Assembly (NCBI GenBank): GCA_033722375.1
Contig: JAWVZB010000143.1
Coordinates: 1-6,460, forward strand
Length of the DNA stretch: 6,460 bases
Reading direction: 5' to 3'
Origin: JAWVZB01 sp033722375
GTDB taxonomy: Bacteria; Actinomycetota; Nitriliruptoria; Nitriliruptorales; Nitriliruptoraceae
The first letter of the stretch is position 1. Every line of letters starts with the position of its first letter. Made by a program: the position numbers and the translations under genes. This document shows, piece by piece, positions 1 to 5,623 of the stretch. A model generated the notes under the pieces. That model was not told where the DNA came from, did no database searches, and saw nothing but the letters and a program-made list of their open reading frames with translations.

Positions 1-107
1 ACCAGGTACTCGCGCTTCTCCCCCTGGAAATCTCGGTCCTCCGTCCGCTCGATCACGGCAGCGCCGTGGTTGGGGTGAACGACGGTTTGGCCGACGGTGT
101 ACGGCAT
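1..107 (-). CDS. carD: CarD-like RNA polymerase-binding transcription factor, N-terminal part (runs off window)
   Basis: The minus strand from 107 encodes 36 residues beginning MPYTVGQTVVHPNHGAAV and continuing through a GEKREYLV segment. This matches the start of CarD proteins, which have a VGDTVVYPHHGAA-type opening followed by a K-G-E-x-x-E-Y-L-V strand. CarD proteins bind the RNA polymerase beta subunit through this N-terminal Tudor-like domain and stabilise the open complex, notably at rRNA promoters in actinobacteria. The ATG at 105-107 has a strong AGGAGG ribosome-binding site at 112-117 on the same strand, four bases away, which fixes the start. The C-terminal DNA-binding domain lies outside the window. 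The family assignment rests on the N-terminus only; a CdnL-type paralogue would look the same here. Confidence 0.88.
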   Translation of the reverse strand, partial: MPYTVGQTVVHPNHGAAVIERTEDRDFQGEKREYL

Positions 108-216
108 CGATCCTCCTGCAGACGGTGGGCGGTTGGTGTGCGCCGCAGGGGCGATGCGGAGTGGCTCCCGTACCCCGGCGGGGCAGATGGGGACTTCGCC
201 GAACGTCCCCAGAACT

Positions 217-244
217 CCTCTACCGTACGCAAAACGGCGTCGAA
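217..244 (-). promoter_or_regulatory. Possible promoter for the carD-like gene
   Basis: On the minus strand a -35-like TTCGAC (239-244) and a -10-like TAGAGG (217-222) are separated by 16 bases, about 110 bases upstream of the carD start. An overlapping alternative -10 is TACGGT at 222-227. The -35 sits in an A/T-richer patch with a short tandem tcgaaa repeat (240-256), which stands out in this GC-rich DNA. The rest of 108-345 shows no convincing gene. This is a motif match by eye only. Confidence 0.25.
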
Positions 245-345
245 ATCGAAATCGAGAGCGACGAGGCGTCACGGACTGGAACCCTGGTGCCACGCGCTGT
301 CGCCGTGTTCGCGAAGCGCCGCGACCTCCGTTCCAGCCCCGGCGG

Positions 346-447
346 TCAGGACCGGAGGAACAGGATGAGGAGCACGGTCACCACGACCGACACGAGGATC
401 GAGCCGAGGCATCCGAGCCGGTTCGAGAAGAAGAGGAACATCCGCAT
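346..447 (-). CDS. Small single-pass membrane protein, 33 aa
   Basis: A short minus-strand reading frame encodes 33 residues. It opens MRMFLFFSNRLGCLGS, continues as a run of V, L, I, T and S (about residues 17-31) and ends F-L-R-S. The pattern is an aromatic start, an SNRLGCLGS motif and one hydrophobic span. It resembles tiny conserved membrane proteins I associate with actinobacterial genomes; that family link is from memory. The ATG at 445-447 and a second in-frame ATG at 439-441 are both possible. No strong ribosome-binding site precedes either. The frame stays open far upstream, antisense to the methyltransferase, but that extension has no recognisable content. The gene lies 238 bases upstream of carD on the same strand and is divergent from the methyltransferase. 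Function unknown. Confidence 0.6.
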   Translation of the reverse strand: MRMFLFFSNRLGCLGSILVSVVVTVLLILFLRS

Positions 448-466
448 CGGTTCGTCGAGGGCCCCA

Positions 467-473
467 TACCGTA
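467..473. promoter_or_regulatory. Possible overlapping divergent -10 elements
   Basis: The 66-base gap between the small membrane gene (minus) and the methyltransferase (plus) contains a palindromic ccgtacgg core (469-476). It can be read as TACCGT on the plus strand (467-472) and TACGGT on the minus strand (468-473), both of TANNNT form. No clear -35 box was found on either strand. The 9-mer taccgtacg here (467-475) also occurs at 221-229, upstream of carD. Confidence 0.22.
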
Positions 474-513
474 CGGATGTCGGGGCGCTCGGACAGGGCG
501 GAGACACGGCGCG

Positions 514-1404
514 ATGACCGGGGACGAGGACCGTTGGGCACGCTGGCTGCTCCATGACCGTTTCGGCGGGGACGAGGCAGCCTTGGAGCGGATGCTCCGC
601 CAGCTCGAGCCGATCCGCGACCGGGTGCTGGACGCTGCACGCATCCGCGACGGCGACACCGTGCTCGACGTCGGCGCCGGCGACGGCCTGATCGGGTTCG
701 GCGCACTGGAGCGATCCGAACCCGACGGCGTGACCGTCTTCTGTGACGTCTCCACCGAGCTCTTGGACACCTGCCGAGAGATCGCCCGGTCCCTGGACGT
801 GAGCGACCGCTGCCGCTTCGTCCAGACCCGGGCAGAGCATCTCGACGGGATCGCCGACGCCAGCGTCGATGCGGTCACCCTGCGGTCGGTGCTGATCTAC
901 GTCGGGGAGAAGGAGGAAGCATTCGACGCGTTCCACCGAGTCCTCCACCCAGGGGGCCGGCTCTCGGTGTTCGAGCCGCTCAACCGCACCATGCAGCGGC
1001 TGAACGCCGGGACGATGTTCGGCTACGACGCCCGGTCCGTCCGGGATCTCGTCGAACGCGTCCGGGCGACCTTCGACGAGGCCGTCGGCGGCGACAGCGG
1101 CTCGATGCTGGGGTTCGACGAGGTCGATCTGGTCCGCGCCGCAGACCAGGCCGGGTTCATCAAGATCGATGCCGAGGTGCGCATCCTCGAGCGCTCGAAG
1201 GCGAGGCTCGGACCCACCGACTGGGAGACCTTCCTGGCGCAGCGGCCCAACCCGCTCGCGCCCACGGTCGGCGAGGCGATCAGCGCCGCGTTGGATGAAG
1301 CCGAGGTCGCCCGGCTGCGTGAGCACCTCGAGCCCCAGGTGCGGGAAGGGACGGGGCGCTCGTTCCTCGTCGGCTGCTTCCTGGACGCCGAGCGGCCCCG
1401 CTGA
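514..1404 (+). CDS. Class I SAM-dependent methyltransferase
   Basis: This gene encodes 296 residues with a Rossmann-type methyltransferase fold. Motif I is VLDVGAGDG (residues 50-58), which forms the S-adenosylmethionine binding loop. An acidic residue ends strand beta-2 (D78 in FCDVS). AVTLRSVLIYV is the motif IV region, and HPGGRLSVFEPLN is the usual post-motif segment. The C-terminal third (FLAQRPNPLAPTVGEAI) is a family-specific extension probably involved in substrate binding; the substrate cannot be read from sequence. I chose the ATG at 514 because the frame upstream (97-513) is Arg- and Glu-rich, shows no domain and crosses the small membrane gene. The ribosome-binding site is weak (GGCGGAG around 498-504). 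It probably acts in the cytosol, since no signal peptide or membrane span is seen. Confidence 0.85.
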   Translation: MTGDEDRWARWLLHDRFGGDEAALERMLRQLEPIRDRVLDAARIRDGDTVLDVGAGDGLIGFGALERSEPDGVTVFCDVSTELLDTCREIARSLDVSDRCRFVQTRAEHLDGIADASVDAVTLRSVLIYVGEKEEAFDAFHRVLHPGGRLSVFEPLNRTMQRLNAGTMFGYDARSVRDLVERVRATFDEAVGGDSGSMLGFDEVDLVRAADQAGFIKIDAEVRILERSKARLGPTDWETFLAQRPNPLAPTVGEAISAALDEAEVARLREHLEPQVREGTGRSFLVGCFLDAERPR

Positions 1405-1439
1405 TCGTTCCTGGAGCGGGGCGCTGCCCCATCTCTCTT
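1395..1439. terminator. Convergent-gene terminator region with two alternative hairpins
   Basis: An 8-bp inverted repeat pairs GCCCCGCT (1395-1402) with AGCGGGGC (1415-1422) across a 12-base loop. A second, mutually exclusive hairpin pairs GGGGC (1418-1422) with GCCCC (1426-1430) across a 3-base loop, followed on the plus strand by the pyrimidine run tctctctt (1432-1439). The region spans the methyltransferase stop codon and lies between two converging genes, where a bidirectional terminator is expected. A true U-tract is missing, which is common in GC-rich actinobacteria. Confidence 0.45.
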
Positions 1440-1449
1440 GGCTACGCGG

Positions 1450-2628
1450 TCAGGTCCGGTCGAAGGCGGCTGCCAGTTCGATCGCCGAGGGGCGCTGCGC
1501 CGGATCGCGACGGGTGGCTTCCTCGAGCACGTCGACAACCGGCACCGGTAGACCCGTCGCGTCTCGGTCGAGCCGCGGCAGGTCGCCACTGACACGCCGG
1601 CCCGCCCGGGCGGAGGGCGTCGGACCGAGCTCCTCGAGCGCTCCGCCCGCGGCGACCCAGAGGCTCAGCGCGAGGCTGTAGACGTCGGCCGCGCGCGTGT
1701 GCTCGGCACCGACGATCTGTTCCGGGGACCGCCAGGCAAGAGGATCCACGCTGCGGGGAACGTCCGGGTCGGCCGCACGCACCCGCCCGGACCCGAAGTC
1801 GATCAGCCGAACCCGACCGTCGTCCGCCAGCAGGAGCTTGTCGGGGCGCAGATCCAGGTGCACGACCCCCTCTGCATGCAGGGCAGCGAGGCCGTCGCTG
1901 GCATCGCCGCCGACGCGGACGAGTTCCACTGGATCCAGCGGCATCCGCGGGGCCAGCGTCGGCCCGGTCGCGCCTTCGCCCACTACGAGGGCATCGGTGT
2001 GCTGCATGCGAACGTCGAGGAGCCGCAACACGTGTGGATGGCCCACTCCCGCGGCGCGTCTGGCCGCACGTGCGTGGAAGGCGGCGCGGTCCCGGGACCG
2101 CGTCAGCCGCGGATGCACGAGCCGGAAGACCACCGAGCGGCTCCCGTCGTTCGCCTCCCAGAGACTCGCGGTGGCCGACCACCGCGCGAGGCTGGTGAGC
2201 CGCCAGCGGCCCCCGATCGTCGCTCCCACCTCGAAGGTGCCGAACGCGCTGTTGACCCGCCGGTCGGGGCGCGAGAGGCTCGCTTCGTCCGCTGCGGGGC
2301 GGGTCCGGGCGGGGCGGACGAGGTCCTGTCTCCAGCCCGGCTCTGCCGGGACGGGAGACGAGGACGTCGCATCCTTGGCACCGCAGGAGAAGCAGCGGTA
2401 GACGTCACGGATCCCCGACGGCGTGCGCTGCTCGCCCCGCCCGGCCTCTTCGAGGGTCGCCGTCGGTACCGCCTCGAGGTGGGTCGATCCGCACAGGCCA
2501 CAGCTGGGGGTCAGATCGCGGCGCCACCGGTGTCCGCAGGCCCGACAGTCGATGAGCTTGCCCTCGTCCGCGTCGTGTCCGACGAGATCATCGGTGTTGC
2601 CGCACGACGGACAGCTCACGGTCGGCAC
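1450..2628 (-). CDS. Double zinc-ribbon protein fused to a Ser/Thr kinase-like (probable pseudokinase) domain
   Basis: This gene encodes 392 residues. The N-terminus holds two Cys4 zinc-ribbon modules: CPSCG and CRACG (Cys 6, 9, 28, 31), then CGLCG and CFSCG (Cys 43, 46, 79, 82). A Pro/Ser/Arg-rich linker leads to a protein-kinase fold at about residues 135-390. Recognisable parts are the catalytic loop HLDLRPDK (257-264), LIDFGSG (DFG, Asp 277), the SPEQ P+1 element (about 301-304), DVYSL (315-319) and the final RDPAQRPSA helix. Several key residues are altered. The VAIK lysine appears as FRLV (Arg 169), the catalytic-loop Asn is Lys 264, the loop Lys is Arg 261, the glycine loop has no GxGxxG, and the helix-C Glu is not evident. 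HxD and DFG aspartates remain. This suggests a pseudokinase or very atypical kinase. The GTG at 2628 has AGGAGG (2634-2639) five bases upstream; an in-frame ATG at 2700 is less likely. No membrane span is seen. Partner and role unknown. Confidence 0.82.
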   Translation of the reverse strand: MPTVSCPSCGNTDDLVGHDADEGKLIDCRACGHRWRRDLTPSCGLCGSTHLEAVPTATLEEAGRGEQRTPSGIRDVYRCFSCGAKDATSSSPVPAEPGWRQDLVRPARTRPAADEASLSRPDRRVNSAFGTFEVGATIGGRWRLTSLARWSATASLWEANDGSRSVVFRLVHPRLTRSRDRAAFHARAARRAAGVGHPHVLRLLDVRMQHTDALVVGEGATGPTLAPRMPLDPVELVRVGGDASDGLAALHAEGVVHLDLRPDKLLLADDGRVRLIDFGSGRVRAADPDVPRSVDPLAWRSPEQIVGAEHTRAADVYSLALSLWVAAGGALEELGPTPSARAGRRVSGDLPRLDRDATGLPVPVVDVLEEATRRDPAQRPSAIELAAAFDRT

Positions 2629-2633
2629 ACGGA

Positions 2634-2639
2634 CCTCCT
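2634..2639 (-). promoter_or_regulatory. Ribosome-binding site that fixes the GTG start of the zinc-ribbon kinase-like gene
   Basis: A perfect AGGAGG on the minus strand sits five bases before the GTG at 2626-2628. It lies inside the longer reading frame that could begin at the ATG at 2698-2700, so it favours the shorter protein. The first zinc-ribbon cysteine is then residue 6. Confidence 0.6.
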
Positions 2640-2856
2640 GCCGATGGGCTCGAGCGGTCGGCTCCTCCTCGGGAGCCAGCACGGGGAGGGTGCCGTACAC
2701 GGCCCTGAAGAGCAGGTGATCTGCAGCGGCTGACGGGAGTCATATCGGCGAGCCCGGGCCCCGAATAGGCACCGCCTCGAGCGTGGACCCTCCGTGAACG
2801 GATCGGCGCTGAGGATCGAACGTAGACCCGACCGCGGCTCGGCGGTTCGGCCTGGG

Positions 2857-2862
2857 TAGGTT
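2857..2862 (+). promoter_or_regulatory. Possible -10 element for the DUF3151 gene
   Basis: TAGGTT fits the actinobacterial TANNNT pattern and is preceded by GGG. It lies 42 bases upstream of the proposed GTG start. I could not find a convincing -35 box at 16-18 bases. The rest of the divergent gap from about 2640 to 2856 shows no gene that I can support. Confidence 0.28.
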
Positions 2863-2904
2863 CCCGTGCGAGCCCCCTCTGCCCTCGACATGCGAGGAAG
2901 TCGC

Positions 2905-3336
2905 GTGCCTGATCTCCCGATGGCCGACCGTCCCGAGGTCGTGCTGCCTCCCGCCCCCGGCGACGCCGAGGGCGCACTGCACGCGGCCCTCGACGAGCCG
3001 GACGACGACCGGCGTGCGGCAGTGGGGTCGGTGGTCGCCGACCATCCCACCTACCTACTCGGCTGGGCGCGACTGTCCGAGCACGGACGTGATCCGATCG
3101 AGCGGTACGCCTTCGCCCGGGTCGGCTACCACCGCGGACTGGACGCGATCCGCAAACATGGGTGGGGCGGCAACGGCTACGTCCGGTGGGAGCACCAGAC
3201 CAACCGAGGCTTCCTCCTCTGCCTCGCGCGGCTGCGCGACGCCGCGGCAGAGATCGGCGAGGTCGACGAGGTCGACCGCATCGACGAATTCCTCACGGAT
3301 CTGGACCCCGACTGGTCCGACGACAACCTCGGCTGA
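2905..3336 (+). CDS. DUF3151 family protein
   Basis: This gene encodes 143 residues of a conserved actinobacterial family of unknown function. The diagnostic core is YAFARVGYHRGLDAIR (residues 68-83), followed by HGWGGNG (from 85), a WEHQTNRGF segment, and a helical C-terminus ending in an acidic FLTDLDPDW stretch. I take the GTG at 2905 as the start because GAGGA (2894-2898) sits six bases upstream. An ATG at 2920 and an upstream in-frame ATG at 2866 are alternatives. The protein looks cytosolic: no signal peptide and no membrane span. In other actinobacteria I recall this family near central-metabolism genes such as fructose-bisphosphate aldolase, but no such gene is in this window. Start choice is moderately certain and family assignment is strong. 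Confidence 0.85.
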   Translation: MPDLPMADRPEVVLPPAPGDAEGALHAALDEPDDDRRAAVGSVVADHPTYLLGWARLSEHGRDPIERYAFARVGYHRGLDAIRKHGWGGNGYVRWEHQTNRGFLLCLARLRDAAAEIGEVDEVDRIDEFLTDLDPDWSDDNLG

Positions 3337-3455
3337 CACCCCCCGACGCCAGAACTCCGCGTCAACCCCCGTGCCAACCTGCCGGCCCGTCGTCCATGCA
3401 CAGTGCGGCACCAGCCCCCATGATGAGGCGCGATGCGCGCGCACGACTCGGCGGC

Positions 3456-3473
3456 GGTCGCCGGGGAGCGACC
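3456..3473 (+). promoter_or_regulatory. Leader hairpin upstream of the choice-of-anchor B gene
   Basis: A perfect 6-bp inverted repeat, GGTCGC (3456-3461) and GCGACC (3468-3473), encloses the loop cgggga and ends 24 bases before the ATG at 3498. It may terminate transcripts from the DUF3151 gene or fold in the 5' leader near the GGAG ribosome-binding site (3489-3492). No promoter is clear in 3337-3497. Confidence 0.3.
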
Positions 3474-3497
3474 TGCGTGTGGACAGTTGGAGACACC

Positions 3498-5288
3498 ATG
3501 GACACGATCCGTTTCGTGCGCGCTGGGCTGACGGCGATGACGGTCGCCGCCGTCACGGTCGCGGCCATGGCGCTCGGCACGGCGCCGCCGGCGTCGGCTC
3601 AGGCCGGCCCCGGCGCCGACTGTGAAGACGGGATGGCGGCGCAGTACCCGTGCGATCACATCGACATGGACTCGTTCCTACCTCTGCCGGCGCTCGGCCA
3701 GGGCAACGGCAACGACATCTGGGGCTGGACCGACCCCGAGACCGGCAAGGAGTACGCGATCATGGGCTCGAGCCTGGCGACGGGCTTCGTGGACGTGACC
3801 GACCCGGCCAACCCGGTCTTCCTCGGACAGCTCCCGAGCGAGGTCCCCGGCGCGTTCCTGCTGTGGCGGGACGTCAAGGTGGCCGACAACTTCGCCTACA
3901 TCGTGTCCGAGATCGACGGACACGGGATGCAGGTGTTCGACCTGACCAAGCTCCGTGACGCCACCGGCTCGCCGCCCACGACGTTCGACGCCGACGCCGT
4001 GTACACGGGCGGCCCCGAGGGCGAAGAGGGGCTCGGGCACGTGCACAACGTCTTCGTGAACGAGGAGACGAACATCGCCTACCCGGTGGGCTCCAACACC
4101 TGCATCAACGGAGGAGACGACCCGGAGAACGGCGGGCTGCACATGGTCGACGTCAGCGACCCGCTGAACCCGACGTTCGTCGGATGCGCGCTGGTCCCGC
4201 CACCCACCGACCCCGAAACCCCGAACAACAACTACGTCCACGACGTGCAGTGCGTGATCTACCAAGGGCCGGACGCCGAGCATCAGGGCAGCGAGATCTG
4301 CTTCGGTGCCAACGAGGATGCAGTGGTCATCTACGACGTCGGCGACCCGACCGCGCCTGAGATCCTGTCCATCACCCCCTACGACACCGCCGGCTACACC
4401 CACCAGGGTTGGCTCAACGCCAACCACTCGGTCTTCGTGTTCGGGGACGAGACCGACGAGACCGACGGCACGGTCGACAACACCACGACCTACACCCTCG
4501 ACGTGTCAGACCTCGACGACCCGCCGACCCCGAAGGCGTTCACGCACGACAGCACCGCAATCGACCACAACCTCTACCTCACCGACGGGTTCATGTACCA
4601 GTCGAACTACGCCGCGGGACTGCGCATCTTCGACCTCGCCCAGTCGTCGCTGCTGGACGCAGAGTTCACCGAGGTCGCGTTCTTCGACGTCTTCCCTGCC
4701 GGGGATCCCACCGAATTCGTCGGGACGTGGAGCAACTACGCGTTCTTCGACAGCGACACCGTGGTCGTCAGCGCCATCTTCGATCAGGACTCCGGCCTGT
4801 TCGTGCTCGACCCGAACCTCACGAAGGTCTCGATCAACGACGCGTCCGCGACCGAGCCTGGCGAAGGCACGACCTCGATGACCTTCGAGGTGGTGCTCGA
4901 GGAGGCCACCGACGATCCGGTGACGGTGTCCTACGAGACCGCCGACGGATCGGCCGCCGCCGGCGAGGACTACGAGTCGACATCGGGGAGCGTCACGATC
5001 GAAGCCGGTGACACGACCGCGGAGATCACCGTCCAGGTGCTCGCCGACTCCGCCGAGGAGGACGCCGAGACCTTCTCCGTCACGCTCTCCGACCCCGAGA
5101 AGGGCCTGCTCGGTGATGCCGAGGCCACCGGGACGATCGAGGACGCGGCGGGCGACGCGGAGCAGGGATCCGGCGCTGACGAGGAGGCGGCACCGGGGAC
5201 GCCCGCTACGGGTGGCGGTCTGCTGTGGACGGTGCTGGGAGCCGCGCTCATAGCGGGAGCGACCGCCCTGAGCAGGCAGCGCGACTGA
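3498..5288 (+). CDS. Secreted choice-of-anchor B (LVIVD) beta-propeller protein with Calx-beta domain and sortase-like tail
   Basis: This gene encodes 596 residues. The N-terminus is a classic signal peptide: basic residues R5 and R8, a hydrophobic core, and a likely cut after ASA at 34. A C-E-D-G-M-x6-C pair (Cys 42, 52) opens the mature protein, as is typical of choice-of-anchor B proteins. Seven similar units follow, starting near 72, 122, 181, 246, 302, 357 and 411, with spacing of 50-65 residues and closing strands such as GMQVFDLT, HMVDVSDP, GLRIFDLA and GLFVLDP. This fits a seven-blade LVIVD propeller. Blade starts carry HVHN, VHDVQC, HQGW and DHNLY histidine motifs. Residues 444-548 form a Calx-beta domain (VSINDAS to GTIEDA, with DGSAAAGEDYE). 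An acidic linker leads to TPATGGG (568-574), one hydrophobic helix and SRQRD, an LPXTG-like cell-wall sorting signal. The ATG at 3498 has GGAG at 3489-3492. The ligand is unknown; surface display is inferred. Confidence 0.9.
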   Translation: MDTIRFVRAGLTAMTVAAVTVAAMALGTAPPASAQAGPGADCEDGMAAQYPCDHIDMDSFLPLPALGQGNGNDIWGWTDPETGKEYAIMGSSLATGFVDVTDPANPVFLGQLPSEVPGAFLLWRDVKVADNFAYIVSEIDGHGMQVFDLTKLRDATGSPPTTFDADAVYTGGPEGEEGLGHVHNVFVNEETNIAYPVGSNTCINGGDDPENGGLHMVDVSDPLNPTFVGCALVPPPTDPETPNNNYVHDVQCVIYQGPDAEHQGSEICFGANEDAVVIYDVGDPTAPEILSITPYDTAGYTHQGWLNANHSVFVFGDETDETDGTVDNTTTYTLDVSDLDDPPTPKAFTHDSTAIDHNLYLTDGFMYQSNYAAGLRIFDLAQSSLLDAEFTEVAFFDVFPAGDPTEFVGTWSNYAFFDSDTVVVSAIFDQDSGLFVLDPNLTKVSINDASATEPGEGTTSMTFEVVLEEATDDPVTVSYETADGSAAAGEDYESTSGSVTIEAGDTTAEITVQVLADSAEEDAETFSVTLSDPEKGLLGDAEATGTIEDAAGDAEQGSGADEEAAPGTPATGGGLLWTVLGAALIAGATALSRQRD

Positions 5289-5359
5289 TCCACGACCACT
5301 CGTGACCCATCGGCGGAACGCGGGAACAGCGCACATCCCTCCGCGGAACACCGAGCAGT

Positions 5360-5390
5360 CTCGTGACTCGATCGTGATCGAATCGACGAG
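5360..5390. terminator. Nested inverted repeat between the exported protein gene and the tRNA fragment
   Basis: An inner perfect repeat, TCGATC (5368-5373) and GATCGA (5376-5381), has outer arms CTCGT (5360-5364) and ACGAG (5386-5390), separated by a small internal loop. It lies 72 bases after the plus-strand stop at 5288 and 24 bases beyond the CCA end of the minus-strand tRNA fragment. It could therefore terminate either unit, and may be the original tRNA-Gly terminator. No T-run is present; an operator role is also possible. Confidence 0.35.
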
Positions 5391-5413
5391 GGACCACCAG
5401 ACGTGCGAGGAAC

Positions 5414-5458
5414 TGGAGCGGATGACGGGATTCGAACCCGCGACCTCCACCTTGGCAA
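5414..5458 (-). pseudogene. 3' half of a tRNA-Gly(GCC) gene, probable attachment site (att) of an integrated element
   Basis: The minus strand reads from the anticodon loop to the mature 3' end: TTGCCAA (anticodon GCC at 5454-5456), 3' anticodon stem GGTGG, variable region AGGTC, T arm GCGGG-TTCGAAT-CCCGT, acceptor CATCCGC, then discriminator T and encoded CCA (5414-5416). The 5' partner of the anticodon stem (CCACC), the D arm and the 5' acceptor strand are absent from the sequence right of 5458, so this is not a functional tRNA. A break in the anticodon loop with an intact 3' half is the classic product of tyrosine-recombinase integration into a tRNA gene. The flank on the 3' side (left) is then chromosome and the right side is element. 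A decayed tRNA copy is the alternative. Confidence 0.8.
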
Positions 5459-5505
5459 CGACATCGCCGGGGTCCGTGGGTGTCCGGGTCGCGCGCCGGT
5501 CGCTT

Positions 5506-5527
5506 GTGACTCAACGGTGACTCAACT
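5506..5527 (+). repeat. Tandem 11-bp direct repeat next to the att fragment
   Basis: gtgactcaac occurs twice with an 11-base period (5506-5515 and 5517-5526), starting 48 bases inside the putative element from the tRNA break. Short direct repeats flanking an att core can be arm-type binding sites for a tyrosine recombinase; that role is inferred from position only. Confidence 0.5.
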
Positions 5528-5552
5528 GCCGCTCGCTGAGGGCCCGTCCGAG

Positions 5553-5576
5553 CCGGTCTTGGAGAACCAGGACCGG
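5553..5576 (-). terminator. Strong hairpin downstream of the mazF-like gene
   Basis: A 10-position stem pairs 5553-5562 with 5567-5576 around an AGAA tetraloop (plus-strand reading). Arms are CCGGTC and GACCGG, plus TGG and CCA, with a single T/G position between them. An alternative outer pairing is GGCCCG (5541-5546) with CGGGCC (5574-5579). It lies 47 bases after the toxin stop codon and probably ends the toxin-antitoxin transcript, though no T-tract follows. Confidence 0.5.
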
Positions 5577-5623
5577 GCCTGAACCTCCGACCCCCGAGCG
5601 CCGAGCGCGCACCCGAGCGCCCG

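Noticed and set aside
325..358. CCTCCG/CGGAGG inverted repeat as a terminator for the small membrane gene
   Set aside because: The six-base arms are 22 bases apart with the stop codon inside the structure and no T-run, which is too weak to call.
97..513. N-terminal extension of the methyltransferase reading frame
   Set aside because: The segment is Arg/Glu-rich with no domain, overlaps the small membrane gene on the other strand, and the methyltransferase fold is complete from the ATG at 514.
448..1326. Long minus-strand open frame antisense to the methyltransferase
   Set aside because: It mirrors a gene with clear SAM-binding motifs, and its own translation shows no recognisable domain. 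Only its last 33 codons look real.
2629..2700. Start of the zinc-ribbon kinase-like gene at the ATG at 2700
   Set aside because: The added 24 residues are not domain-like, and a perfect AGGAGG sits five bases before the GTG at 2628.
1699..2733. 344-codon plus-strand open frame opposite the zinc-ribbon kinase-like gene
   Set aside because: The opposite strand has zinc-ribbon and kinase motifs; this frame is low-complexity and a by-product of high GC.
3678..4427. Minus-strand open frame opposite the choice-of-anchor B gene (and a similar one at 4506-5450)
   Set aside because: Val/Asp/Arg-rich translation without motifs, opposite an unambiguous exported protein.
5414..5458. Complete tRNA gene
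   Set aside because: The 5' acceptor strand, D arm and 5' anticodon stem cannot be found to the right of 5458 on the minus strand.
5302..5520. Plus-strand 72-codon frame containing MTGFEPATSTLA
   Set aside because: This peptide is the antisense translation of a tRNA 3' half, a well-known false protein in databases.
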